64,000 bases of DNA from Pristionchus mayeri (taxonomy: Eukaryota; Nematoda; Chromadorea; Rhabditida; Neodiplogasteridae), in NCBI GenBank assembly GCA_036245805.1, contig BTRK01000002.1, forward strand, positions 34,330,661 to 34,394,660, read 5' to 3'. Below the pieces are notes generated by a model, which saw only the letters and a program-made list of their open reading frames with translations, had not been told where the DNA came from and ran no database searches. Each line of letters opens with the position of its first letter. Position 1 is the first letter of the stretch. This document shows, piece by piece, positions 1 through 11,948 of the stretch. The translations under genes were made by a program, and so were the position numbers.

Positions 1-460
1 AGTTGCACTGATTGTTTATTTCAGGAAAAATGATAGGCTATGTATAGTAATTGAGTAAGTAAGGGAAAACACTATCGTCTGGTTCCTCCCCGTTCTATTG
101 ATGAGAAGGAAAAGCTGGTGCATTAGTCATCATTCCATCTCATCGCCATTTCCTTAACAATCTAATTTGAGGTTGAATCATTCTATTTCTTTCTCTTAAA
201 TTTTTCGTACAGCTCTCTTCCCAACAGATGCGTCATTCCCCCTTCATATGCACACTTTGCCTTCCTATCCCGACAATTATTTCATCATGTCTAGGCAATA
301 GTTTCGAGTTTTGATTTTGTTTTGATTTGAATTTTGATTTTGCCAATATGATCAAGCACATTATGCGTTGGAGGCTACCAGGCTAGCAGAGTAGGCAGAC
401 ACTATATAGTGTAGATAGGGACACGTACCGGGTATCATTTTCCACTTTTTTCTAGAATCA
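1..460. other. Upstream non-coding stretch
   Basis: No convincing coding exon was seen. The last 15 bases are a pyrimidine run ending in CTAG just before the ATG of the next gene, which fits a spliced-leader or intron acceptor. Confidence 0.5.
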
Positions 461-1449
461 ATGGAGATTCTGCATGCACTGATTTCGTCGAATGAAATAT
501 CAGAGAATGGAACCAATCTACCAACAAAAGCAAGGAAGCAAATCGCGGTAAGGAACTAATATCACTCTCCTTCTCTATATGTCTATCAGAACACATATTT
601 CGACTTCTTGTTCTCCTTACTAATAATCAAAAACAATTATCCAAAAATTTGTTTAGGATGTAAGCGATCGATTAATCGATTACAATTATAAGGATTGATT
701 TTCATGTTAATTAAACATTTTATAGTGGGTTTTTATTAATCTAGTCCTTACAGCGCCTCTCACGACGCGAATACACGGCTGACACCCATTCAAATGTGCA
801 CAGGTGGATTAAGAGATGGGATGGGCACGTTTCTGCAAACGTCAGAGAAGTTCGTTTCTAAGTCAGCATTTGTTAGTTAGTTAGTTTGTTTTACCAGAGC
901 GTGTCACTGTAAAATTACAAATGTTCTGTGTCCAACAGGGTAAATAAATTCTAGTATGCATTCCTTCAGACGCTTTCCCTCCTCTGGAGCCTCACTTACG
1001 AACAATTCCTCACTGTGACAGCTAAGGCAGTGCTCTTTTAAAATAATTACATTTCATATTGTCCGCTATACTGAATTGAGGATACCATATTTATCAAAAA
1101 AACCGTAAATAACAGGTCTCTGAACTTTCCGCACAGCAGCTGCTTCGAATGGCTAATTTTCTTTTAGCACTGAAGGATGACAATGTCCAAGATATGAAAG
1201 GTGAGCAAATCACGAATTTAAATGGCAACAACATTTTGTAAACAACTAGCAACCATTGAATAACCATTACATCCAAAATAAATTAAAATATAAATATTTG
1301 CAGCATCTGATGACCTCAAAGGTATTCCATTCGCTTTCTTCGGTAGGATGCTCGCCGACGAGCTGAAGGCTCTCATTCCTGCTATCCCGCCAGCACCACG
1401 TACTCATCTTGACCACCTGGCTTGGTGGGCTCGTCTACTCGACAGCTAA
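461..1449 (+). CDS. Small three-exon protein of unknown function
   Basis: Exons 461-547, 1137-1200 and 1304-1449 join with consistent phase (0, then 1) into 98 codons before TAA. The start ATG lies four bases after a pyrimidine-rich CTAG acceptor, as expected for a trans-spliced first exon. The protein has no signal peptide or membrane segment. The middle exon is leucine-rich (LLRMANFLLALKDD) and the C-terminus is rich in Pro, Ala and Trp (residues near AIPPAPRTHLDHLAWWARLL). I do not recognise the family. The intron donors (GTAAGG, GTGAGC) and acceptors are good consensus, so the model rests on splice phase and reading frame rather than homology. Further 5' exons cannot be excluded. Confidence 0.6.
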
Positions 1450-3336
1450 AACCGCAGTTAATTATGGCTTGCTCAAGAATTTCTAATCATCATAATGTTA
1501 TGTATCTATCAAAACATTTTTTTCGAAAATTATTCTGTTCTGGTTGTTGGAAAATATTTATTTCTGGAAAATGCACATTGTATATCTATCAATCGGATAG
1601 CTCATATTCGGGATAGATAGAGGTCATATGATTGCATATTCTTGAATCATACTGAATTAGTAGATCATTTGTATTGAGACGGTCGTCTTGTAGAAAACTG
1701 GTAACAGCTCTCTCCTCCATTCCCAGTAATATTGCAATAAGGAATTTGTGACCGTAACAAGGCAAATCGGAAAAATTGAGCAATATCGGGAATAGTTCAC
1801 ATCTAAAAGCAATTAGTCCTGACAATATTGACTCGAGTTGATCTGGAGTGCACGAATCCACTTGCAACTGCTGAACGTGACCCACTAAATTCTAGTAAAT
1901 TTTTATAGATGTTCAGTCAACAATCTCTCTGTGCATCTGCTCAGCCACTGTCGAGTCAGCGATTCTGTGCACGTACAGATGACAGTGTGAGTCAACACTA
2001 GAGATAACCACACGATCAACCTCTCTTCAGTCGGCTTGCTCTATCGACATTTCGACGAAATAACACGCAAAATGAAGGGGCGAGTTCTTGAAAATCTGTC
2101 TGTGTTCAGTACCAGGGTTGGCCAAACGATGTCGCGTATCGAATCGCTGCGTGCCTCTCCCTCGCATATTGCGAATTCGAGTGAGGGGGGGGGGGCTTTA
2201 ATAATCGCTACGCGGCATCGTTAGGCCAATCCTTTTTTCACACCTTGATGAAAGTATTCGAATTTCATTCGGCTTCTTGTGTTGATTATTTTTTTCTGAT
2301 TATCAACGTTACCTTTTTCATCAACGTTACTCGCTAACTATCTTCCTCTGCACAAAAGGACATACAATTCAAATAATAATAATTTATCTACATCCAAGGC
2401 GCCGACGACGCCATCAAATACTTTTAAATAATGATTGAACAATATTGTATCCATCGCTGATAAATAGCCACATGCCCACATTCTAAATTCGGCATACTTG
2501 TTATATTAACGAAGACTTCAACCAGAGCAGTTACCAATCCAAAGAAGTTTCTTTCTCATATCGTATCCCAGTTTGCCGGGCATATCACGCCTAACATCAG
2601 GTATACTTTAGAGAAGCTCGAGCGAAAGGGGGTACTCATTCATCAAAGGGCGTTGAAAGAACACGCTATGTAAGTTTTTAACTGCACACAAGATATTATT
2701 TCGCACGTTGATCATTATTCTTTTCTAATCCAATACATCATAATATATTATCCATGGGCATTGAGGATTCTTAGGTATTGTATGTACTACATACATACTA
2801 ATAAATGAAGAATCGACCGAGGGAACAATGCACATTCAATGTTTACAGTGGCTACTCTTGTGAGGATATTCGACTGTTTACCTCGGAATGCCTTAAACGA
2901 ACAACTGTGCTTCTTCGATCGCACGTTCTCCCATCAATCCCCGCTCTTCTTCTCTCTTTTTCTACTCTTTACACTTCTCTAGTCACGAATTGGCATAGCA
3001 CTGCTCTTCCACGAAAACATCGAGATATGACACTTCTCACGAAGATTCGAACTCTCGTCGAATCAAATTCCGTTCACATTCTCAGTTCTTAGTTTGATAT
3101 TTGAAATTTTCTCGCCATATCTTACAAGTGAAGAGTATTGGAAATGTGATCAGGAAACATTTAGTTTGCCAGTCATTCCAATTTGTCGTTCCTTGTACTT
3201 ATGCTGATGTCTGAACCATGTTGCTGTTATTACTATGTTCTGATCCCAAATTAATCGTGTCGTCGTAAGAGCGAATTGAACGGAGAGATCGCTGTCTCCT
3301 ATCTCGAACTTCCTTCTCAACTACTAACTCTTCCAG
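1450..3336. other. Gene-poor interval
   Basis: Several open frames occur (2036-2224 and 2805-3092 on plus, 1589-1885 on minus), but none shows a family motif, a signal peptide or a chain of in-phase exons. A G-tract lies at 2185-2195. I see no feature that can be supported. Confidence 0.4.
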
Positions 3337-3908
3337 ATGGTGTGTTCTACAGCCATCCTCTCATCTTCCCTCGCTCTTTCCCTTCTTCGTCATTCTTCGA
3401 CTCCTTCTGAATCCTTCGTTCTCTCTCCATTCTCACTCGATTCCGCTCTTGCAATCGTCGCCGATGGATCGGGAGGAACAACACAGAAGGAACTCACCAA
3501 TCTACTGTTGAATGGTATCCACATTTTGAGAAACCATTGGGCATAGTAAAGTGTGAAAGTATGAGAAAGTTAGATGGTTTTCGAGCTCTCCTACTATACT
3601 ATGGCATTTAGTTCAGTGTCATGAAATAGTAGAAATTCCCTCACAATAAATTTCTCCCTTCGTGTCTATAACCGATCTGCCAGATTGAGAGATCACTCGA
3701 ATCAGGTTGTTCCCCATCGGATGTGACTGCCCACTATTCCTCCCTCGCCCTCTCCCTTCCAGCTACGAATGAATCTGGAGTGGCATTCAAGTCCGCCAAT
3801 CGATTCTACGTTGATGATTCCGTGAGATTTTTTTGATTATGAAAATCAATACAGATTTCATTGAAGAAGGACTACCAGAAGCATGTGGAAGACAAGTACA
3901 AAGTGAAA
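3337..3908 (+). pseudogene. Truncated intracellular serpin
   Basis: Three exon-like blocks match the N-terminal half of a serpin. Exon 1 (3337-3513) carries SESFVLSPFSLDSALAIV followed by a Gly-Thr-rich turn, the usual 'SP.S...AL......G..T' helix region. Exon 2 (about 3685-3822) carries GCSPSDV and the ANRFYVDD strand, and exon 3 (3855-3908) carries KKDYQKHVEDKYKVK with a GTGAGC donor. There is no signal peptide, as in intracellular nematode serpins. Exons 2 and 3 join in phase 0, but exon 1 ends in phase 1 while exon 2 needs phase 0, so that junction is broken. Nothing downstream encodes the rest of the fold or the reactive-centre loop. It is therefore a 3'-truncated fragment and cannot be a working inhibitor. 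The family call is firm. Confidence 0.7.
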
Positions 3909-3913
3909 GTGAG

Positions 3914-4148
3914 CGCTCATTAGAGTTCTCAATTTCAGCACTTAACATTGGCGTCATTTCACTGAATTTTCTTGCAATTCGTTTTTCATCCTCGTTCATA
4001 TTATCCATGCTAATTTTCTCGGTCTCCGGAATTTTCGAGTAATAATCATGCAAGGAAATGAAGAATCGGATATTCGCAGAAGCCTCGGGATGTCCCCTTG
4101 CGCACTGTTCAATGTGCGATAAAATCAATTCGCGATCAGCAGCAAGTT
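3914..4148 (-). other. Possible orphan minus-strand exon
   Basis: On the minus strand an acceptor (GTGTTTTTAG) precedes an open stretch that starts LAADRELILSHIEQCARG and runs to about MLSAEIEN. Its composition looks coding, with balanced charge and a helical pattern. It overlaps the end of the serpin remnant on the other strand. No start exon, donor or family match was found, so it may be a fragment of an unrelated gene or a chance frame. Confidence 0.25.
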
Positions 4149-4977
4149 CTAAAAACACGAAATTTATTAAGCTAGAAGAGCTACTTCTAAGGAAGCAAGG
4201 AAAGAGTAAACACACCTTCCGCCGACATTGAATGATGCAATATTTGCAATTTAGAGGCAACAATCAGGTATTGATTTGCGTGAATCTCTTTTGAATAATC
4301 CCCACGCGACGCTCATCCATATCATCGCTCTCTTCATTGCATGCACTCTCTCTCTCTCTCTCTCTCCCTCTCTCTCCCTCTCTCTCTGTTCTCTCTGTGC
4401 TCCCCCCTGCTCGACTTCTCTCTCGGCTTACCTCACATGAAAAAGGCGGGAACGTCTCTCTCTCTGACTCAGCTGTCATCGAGTGGTCGTTGATAGGGAT
4501 CCCTGCATCCCTCGGAGATTAACCCCCGAGTCCCCCCAATCCCCCAGTCGGAAGCACGGCACAGTCCCTCATAGGTTATGAGACTGAATTGGAACAGAGG
4601 AGAAAGCGTCATAAGTTAGGGTTGTGCTCGAGGTAAGAATATGGGGATGCGAACGGATAGGCAAAGGAGAACCGCTTTCGTGCTCTTTCCGAAATGCGCT
4701 CATTTAATTTGTAGCGCATTTCCCGTTCCTCCACTTCCCTGAATCATCAGCGGTTGCAGATAGGGTGGGATTGAAAGAGAGAAGAGCGATTTCCGATCAG
4801 CGACATTTTGATCATCTTATCGCACGTACGATTGCCCGTGATAAGATCGCATACGGTTAATTTCGGAAAAGTGAAAGGAAAATCTCGTTTCGAGACACTT
4901 TCAATGACAACTGCACTTGGGATCTCGATATATGATCAAGAGAGAGATGAGTGAACCCCAGCAGCTTCTCGCTCAAG
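4149..4977. other. Intergenic stretch with CT tract
   Basis: Apart from the CT microsatellite listed separately, I see no exon. The last 80 bases are presumed promoter and 5' leader of the astacin gene, but no element can be named with confidence. Confidence 0.4.
4345..4400. repeat. (CT)n microsatellite
   Basis: An almost pure CT run interrupted by CCC, read as (CT)n/(CTCCCT)n. It creates spurious Arg/Glu- or Ser/Leu-rich open frames on both strands. Confidence 0.9.
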
Positions 4978-7900
4978 ATGATGTTGCTCATCTCAGCTCT
5001 GCTAGTGACTACGGTAACTGCAGCCCCGGCGGTATGTTCCCATACAATTCGGCAAAAGACACCGAGCAGCGAGCGGATTCGATCCACCGACCTCTGTACT
5101 CGGCTCACTCTCTTCACGTCACACTCTCCTTCTCGGTTAGATATGCGAGATAGAGTGGGAAACGAAGAGAGTCCGTCGATTGGTACCCCTCTGCATTGAT
5201 GGGGCACTAGGTCGATTGAGAACTATCACGTCATGCCGCCTTTGATCTATCAATCTTTCGAAGGCGGGATGAGACCATATTTCACACCCGACGTGGAGCC
5301 CTCTGCATGCTATTGATGGTCTTACCGTCCGATTTCAGTCCTATGAATGGCTTGTTGGCAACTTTAATTTCGCGAACAAGACCGAAGTCGAGAAGTATCT
5401 ACTTAAGCTCAGGGAGCTTAACCAACTGCAAACGAGATTCTCGGACATCCGGTGATTACAATCAATCGAGTGAAGGGATACGGTACTTTTCCACTCAGGA
5501 AGCAGCCACCGACTCCAGCGGCCAGTCATACCTGGACGCTGTGGGAAGCGCAGAACCGACGAGGCCCGAATATCTACCGTACCTCTTCGAGGGTGACATC
5601 ATCCTTACTGAGGAAGAGATGAACAAGCTGATCGAGTGAGTTATCGTACTCCTAATACCGTAATCCTCCTTCCCCCCCCCGACACCCAGGAATTCAGGCA
5701 GAAACGCATCGAAGCAGCGTTCAAAAAGTTCGGCAGACGTCCTCCCGTTAAACAATCGCTCACAACGGAAAATGGCGCCCGCTGGAGCTTCCCCATTGAC
5801 TACTTCATCGATTGGAGCAGTCAACGTACCCTATTACTCCATTACCGTCGATATCATTGCGTCGCTGCGGCTCGCTTTTTGCCAGTTTTGAACATTACCA
5901 GATCCGAAGAATTATTTTGATCAGATATTGTACGACTTTTCCAGGGGTATTTTTTTGGATATGTACTCTACACTATTCAACAATATCCTACAGCATCATT
6001 ACAGATGTCTCGAGGCAGATCCGGGCAAGAATTAACAAGTGGATGGAGCTCACATGCGTAATCTTCCACGAGAGCGACAGACCGCCCCGCGGAAAGACCA
6101 CGCTACGCTTTTTTCGAGGAAGAGGGTACGGTAACATAGTTGGGCTCTACCGTTGGCTACCGAACCCTACACTATCGTAATGTTCAGATCCTTCAATAAC
6201 CTACCTTACACATTCCCAGATGGCACCACCCACTGGCAAGTACAGGATGTGTCGATCGGCGATAGATGCGAGCAGTTGGGCGTCGTAACCCACGAGATCG
6301 GTACCGTATTTCCATCATACCGTAACCCAAAACAATCCCCTCAGGACACGCGCTCGGACTTCACCACGAACAGTCTCGGCCAGAGCGAGACGAATACGTC
6401 ACCGTGAAAGACAGACTTATCCCGGATAAATTCTCGGATGATTACATGAAATTTTCACCCAGGTATACGGTAGATTACGGTAACCTGAAATTTTATCGAT
6501 TCATCTTCAGAGCAGCGATAAACTACGGCGTCGAGTACGATTACGGTAGCGTGATGCACTACGACAGAGTTGTGAGTGTGACCGGGGCGGACTGATTACC
6601 GTATCCTGCAGCATCATTGCTGCCATCTACCGTAATTAAAAATGCCCTACCGTACCATCCTGTACTCAGGGATTCGTGCCAGATCGTGGACGATCACCAC
6701 GAACGATCCCAACTACATAGATACGATCGGGCAGCGGGATGGACCTTCGTTCGCCGATGTCAAACAGATCAACCTAGCCTATTGCAATGGTGAGCTTCAT
6801 CACGCTTGCGCTCTAGCCCTTTAAGATGAAATGGTGCGTAAACTTCGGAGAGTACATGCATACATGCATGATAGTATGCACTATCGTACATGTCGGCGAA
6901 ATCAGAACGGTCGCCGAGAGACACCGAGAAATTTTCCATGTCTGGCTATCTGCGAATACGCAATTTTAAAAGTCGTGGCTGTGCTCATATTTTTTATCAT
7001 GGTCGATTTGCCGGAATCGACCCGGACATGCACGGTTAATTATGGCTAGAAATCTATAAATAAAAAAAAACAACATTTTGGTGCGATTACGGTATTTTGG
7101 AAAGCTCACCGACCTTTGTGAGCTTTCCAAAATACCGCAATCGCACAATAATTGTTTGCTTTCGATTAATCGATTTCTAGCCATAATTGACCGGGCATGT
7201 CCGGGTCGATTCCGGCATATCGACCATGATAAAAATATGAGCACATCCACGGCTTTTAAAATTGTGTATTCGCAGAGAGCCAGAAATCGAAAATTTCTCG
7301 GTGCCTCTCGATGGCCGTTATGATTTCGCCGACATGTACGATAGTATTTTCATGAGCTCTCCTATCGGTTAGACAGAGCAAGAGAAAGTGTGAATCACTT
7401 GCCGAGAGCACATTTGCCTTCACCAGTCACTCTCCTCGTTTCCCACACTATCCATAATCGGGCCGAGGGAGCACGTGATATGGAGTGAGTGCCCAAGAAT
7501 TGTCCTCTCCTCATTTCGAACGCTCTTTCGCATGATCCCTCTGATTGATTAAGAGATCAACTAACTTTCACTTATGACGTCATTGGACCATACTAACGTT
7601 TAAGGACGAGTAACATGTGTTAACACAGATCGGGCAATAACCTACAACCACGATACATAATCTCCCGGTCGTGTCAGCAACCTGTACCGGCTCGAAGCTA
7701 GCCTGCGAGAGCGGTGGCTATCCTGACCCCAAGGACTGCAACGTTTGCCGATGCCCGCCCGGACTGGGAGGAACCCTGTGCCATCAGGTACTGTAGCCTA
7801 CCGTATACATGGACATTGTGGACTACGGAATCCTTTAGTACTGTAGCCTAGTGTTACGATATATAATGCGCATTTCTACGTCAGTGAGCACTGTACTTCA

Positions 7901-9829
7901 CTCTTAGTTTTTCCAATATTATCATACCTTATTCATACACTACCGTATCGCCAGTCAGTATCAGTCTACTGCATCCGAATCAACCGCATCCAAAGACTAC
8001 CGTATATTCAAGCTACCGCATCCCCAGATCCCAGATTATCGTGCATTGTAGGTGCAAGCGTCACCGTCCTCTTCGAGATGCGGAGACACCGACCTCATAG
8101 CAACGCAGGACTTTCAACAAGTGTCAATTGTCAATCGCATGGACTGCTACTACCGGATTACGGTATGCGCTGAGCCGTACGGTAGGGGTTACCATAGGAT
8201 TGGAGTATATGTACGAAATATTGTTCCATGGCATATTCACTTTCATCTCTTCAACTGAAATATGTCTGATACCTAGAAAATTTTGCAGTTTCCGAAACCG
8301 ATCACAATTCTCAGACTCTTGTGGGGTATCACCGATAGGATGAGCCACAAAACGATATTGTCAGAATATATAGCCATTTTTTTCTGATTCCCCTTATTGT
8401 TGATTACGCAAAGCATCCCGGGTTACGGTAAATTTCATTTTAAGGCGCCGTCAGGCCGTCGAGTCGTCCTCTCGATCACCGATATCTCCTTCCCCCACGG
8501 CCACAATCAATTCAGGATCCCTCTCCCGTGTGATGGATCCTATGCCGAGATAAAATACCGCAATCCAGTGATGTCAGGAGCCAGGTATACAGTGGGATAC
8601 GGTGCTTCTATTAGGGTTACGGTAGGCGAGGAGCACTGAAGTCTACATTAATCGTTCAGGATCTGCAGCTCGCGCCCACCCTCCCCAATAAAATCCGATG
8701 GCCGGACAATGCTCATCCTCTACAAGGGCGGAGATAGGACTCGGCTCACCTTCAGATATCGATTCGGTATCGATCGCCTACCGTAATCACTCCATACCGT
8801 AATCTGTCCAGATCCGCCAACGCCGGTCGACCCCACCGTAACTCCGACGACGTCTTCCACCACAGGGCCGACGATCTCAAGTGAGTTACGGCCTACTGTA
8901 CAATCTAGCTACCGTATTCCAGCTACAACTCCACAACCGAAGCCCACAACGACCTCGAGTAAGAAGGTTGATCTTTGATCTTTGGTTTATCAAAATGTTT
9001 AGCCCCGTTCACGACCCCCGATCCGCCCTGCCAAACCACACCTCCTCCTCGTGAGTTTCAGGAAAGATCAAAGATCAACCTTTATTTTCCGTAATTTGCA
9101 CGCCGTGGTCGAAGTGCAGCAAGCGATGTGGAGCCTGTGGCACGCAGAAAAGAAGGTACCGTATCCAAGCCCATGACCTACCGTACCCTACCGAATCTTA
9201 CTGACCTATGCACCATGTAGTACCCTGCTAAAGCTACAGTAAGCTGACGTACCAAATATGCAGATGCAACGGGGAGAAACAGAAGCAATACTGTGGACTG
9301 GAGGCCTGCTATGATCGGCATGGCCCCTACTGTTGCGAGCACTTCGACGTTACCTACGACGGCTTCTGCAGCTGGAGTACGGTTGCCTACCGCAGCCAGA
9401 TATACCGTAATACTATAGTAATCCGCCCTTTCAGGCGACTCAGGTAACTCAGGCGAATACATAGATGACACCGAGACGCCCAACGTTCCCATCGCCAACA
9501 TTCTCTGCAAGGTACGGTAACTACAGCAACGTACATTACCGTAACAACCCCCCTCCTTTCAGGACCACAAGCGTACGATCCGCGTCGACCCTCCGAAGTT
9601 CCCGGTGAAGATCGATCTACCTGAAGGCCAGTCCGGTCGCGAAGAGAAGGTGTGCACCGTCGGCGCCAACCGAATTGGCGTGAACGCTTCGCGTGTCGCC
9701 CACCGCGTCAAAGAAGCACAGGAAGCGCGCGTGGCCGACGGCTCCGGAAATACGCCAATGGTAGACGAGGAGGGAGCAAATATTGATCGGAATCAGCCTG
9801 ACCTCGAGGGGTCCGGCATCGTGGTCTAG
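4978..9829 (+). CDS. Secreted astacin metalloprotease with EGF, CUB and TSP1 domains
   Basis: A zinc endopeptidase of the nematode NAS family, subgroup with EGF-CUB-TSP1 (the NAS-34 to NAS-38 type, acting on cuticle, eggshell or matrix). Exons: 4978-5031, 5339-5451, 5519-5635, 5698-5825, 6005-6130, 6220-6300, 6345-6462, 6511-6575, 6670-6789, 7678-7787, 8052-8162, 8445-8584, 8660-8766, 8812-8880, 8923-8958, 9062-9155, 9264-9376, 9435-9511, 9563-9829. Every junction is in phase, giving 681 residues. Signal peptide 1-18; propeptide with LFEGDIILTEEE; catalytic domain from about 125 (RWSFPIDYFID) with zinc site HEIGHALGLHHEQSRPERD near 204 and Met-turn SVMHYDR near 257; EGF about 308-344; CUB 345-463; Thr/Pro linker; TSP1 about 509-555 (PWSKCSKRCGACG); then a hydrophilic tail. 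All catalytic residues are present. The 6572-6575 donor choice is set by phase only. An extra exon-like block at 9003-9050 is discussed in the findings. Confidence 0.93.
6880..7345. repeat. Foldback element in an astacin intron
   Basis: Two arms of about 200 bp are inverted copies of each other; the outer ends read ACTATCGTACATGTCGGCGA and its reverse complement. A short spacer lies near 7100. It sits in the large intron 6790-7677 that separates the catalytic domain from the EGF exon. No transposase frame is visible, so it is a non-autonomous inverted-repeat element. Confidence 0.8.
8964..9082. promoter_or_regulatory. Complementary 20-mers flanking an alternative astacin exon
   Basis: Positions 8964-8983 (AAGGTTGATCTTTGATCTTT) and 9063-9082 are perfect reverse complements. 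They lie either side of the exon-like block 9003-9050 and could form a hairpin enclosing its acceptor at 9001-9002 and the stronger acceptor at 9060-9061. Confidence 0.55.
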
Positions 9830-10333
9830 GAGTAGGTGCAAAATGGCCTTTCATTCCATTACCATTCCAGATAATGTCGATCCAAGCATAGCATATAATT
9901 GCTGTACTCACAATGAATGCATCCATTACTTTCCGTTGATAGCAAGAATGTTATAAATATGGGCTCCAAAGTGTTTTATCTGATCATAATTATCATAGAA
10001 GTATGTTTTAACTGTGATAAAACTGTATTTCCCTTCCAGTCATGTGCAGGGTAAGACAAGTACAGCACGTAATTTTTTCACGTGTTTTAGTAGATGACAG
10101 GATTATCCAAAGAATTCCAAATCTATAAACAGATTAGGTAGATTCAACATAAGAGATCCAGGAACGCCAGAGGGCTCGTGCTTGAGATCGTTCCCATGTG
10201 AAGCTTCCGTTCTCTCCTTTAAGCTCTCCCTCTACTCCGTGCTCCTCTCCTCTCAATGTGGTGTGGGAAAGAAGTCATTGAGAACGGCGCCAGGCCACTC
10301 TATCAGATGCTGATGATAATTCGTCATTCAGCC
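9830..10333. other. Intergenic stretch
   Basis: Presumed 3' end of the astacin gene and upstream region of the bHLH gene. AT-rich, with no exon or clear element seen. Confidence 0.4.
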
Positions 10334-11541
10334 ATGGGCTACGATCGGCATCTCCCATCCAATGAATTCTGCAATTCTTCGACCACCGTTCCAGGTTTTA
10401 CATTTTGACTTGTTCATTATATTTACCCAATTTTATTATACTTAATTGAAAAATGAAAAGCAATTATCCGACTCTCATCAGTTTGCACACTCTCTCGCCG
10501 GTTAGAGAGTGTAAAACGAAGCGAGTCAGACGATTACTCAAAATAATATTCTAGGACAATTCTCGTTCTGCAAAGGCGAGTCTGCAGAGAGTGAAGGAAA
10601 GGGAGGCGTACACCAACCTGAGACACGCTATACTACACGTTCGGCCTACTGAATGGTGAGTTTAGCGATGTTCAAGATACGATAGAACTATGGTACCTCA
10701 AAATTGAGTCGTCTGATCAATAGTCAGTTTTAGGATACCACGCTATTTACCAGAAGGTTGGTACATTCAAAATTTGGGCATCAAGCCAATACCTTTTTTT
10801 TACAATCGATTATTGCAGCTGGCGCATGGTAAAGATCGACATCGCTGAAGGGGCCATCGGCATTCTTCAAAATACTATGAATGGTAAAGTCGTTCTCGAT
10901 AATTATTCAAAAATATTTAATTTGAAGTTTCGACGGATCAGATAGGAAACGAGTCTGCAATCTACACAGGGCAGCAAACGAAGGTAAAATAAATATTTTA
11001 AAAAACGAAAAACATCAATAAATTGCAGAATAGCGTCGACGTAGAGAAGCAACGGCGCGCAAGGGAAAGCCGAGCGATCAACAAACTGAAGCAGATTCTC
11101 AAGAGCTACTCGAATGATGCACCGTGAGTGTTTTTTTTAGCTTAAAACACTAACACATTTTTGAATTTCAGGGCTAAAATGGATAAAGTGACAACTCTCA
11201 CGATGACAGCTGACTTGATCAAATGTTCGGGCAAGGATGGAGCGCTCGTCAGAACGAACCGATTGCCAGCGAGTAGGACGGATGTAACGACCGCTTCAAA
11301 ACTGCCGAACTTCGTTCCTTCTGCTGTTTTCGAAAGCATTGCAACAATGGACATCAACAACAACAATAACAACACAATAATGGGCGCCGCAAGAAATTCT
11401 CTCACTCTCGCAATCAACATTGATTACCCATCATCATCTTTAATGACTATTATTACTCCTCAAAATGTCGATCCGACAATGCAGAATGCCTCTCTTGGGA
11501 GAACAAGAGTTCCATTCTCGCTTTGGCGGCCATGGGAGTGA
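10334..11541 (+). CDS. REF-1-type double bHLH transcriptional repressor
   Basis: Exons 10555-10655, 10819-10883, 10928-10983, 11029-11123 and 11172-11541 join in phase. A first exon at 10334-10387, behind an ATTCAG acceptor, fits in phase but uses a weak GTTCCA donor, so the start is tentative. Two helix-loop-helix regions are seen: a first with SLQRVKEREAYTNLRHAIL and, after the loop, MVKIDIAEGAIGILQNTM, and a second with EKQRRARESRAINKLKQIL followed by AKMDKVTTLTMTADLIK. The protein ends in WRPWE, like the C-terminal Groucho-binding tail known from the nematode REF-1 family. Two bHLH domains in one chain are the hallmark of that nematode-specific family, Notch-regulated repressors in C. elegans. 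The first basic region is weak. A long Asn-rich stretch lies near the C-terminus. About 247 codons with the tentative first exon. Confidence 0.8.
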
Positions 11542-11948
11542 ACTCGCTTCGAAATTTTTCTGAACATTCTTCCTCTGTATTATTTTTTATATTTTTTGTT
11601 TGATTAATCTCGTTTGTTTTATTTGATCATTCCATATTTTAATGATAAATTTCGAAAAAAAGCGTAATTTACGCGATTCAAAAACATCGACAGAACGTAT
11701 TATTTGCATTCTAAATCATCCCCACAGCCATCCCCTGTGCTTGGGCTCTCAATACACTACTGTTCTCACTCCAATGGCGTGATTTCCTTTTCACTCGCAA
11801 TCGATTTGAACAACAGGCACTGGTCATTTCTTTAAAAAGATCTATCCTAAATGTAATCTCGTCACTTATCGTCTTATCTCATCTTATCTTTTTTCCTAGT
11901 CTTCAACAATATTTTGTAATTTATTGCATGATTAATTTTGTTTTAACG

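Noticed and set aside
1589..1885. 98-codon minus-strand frame
   Set aside because: No start context, splice partners, signal peptide or recognisable motif.
4264..4522. Arg/Glu and Ser/Leu-rich frames over the CT tract
   Set aside because: They arise from the (CT)n microsatellite on either strand.
5452..5498. Acceptor at 5498 for astacin exon 3
   Set aside because: It would leave a phase error; the acceptor at 5518 keeps the propeptide frame, and the same logic set the acceptors at 5697 and 6004.
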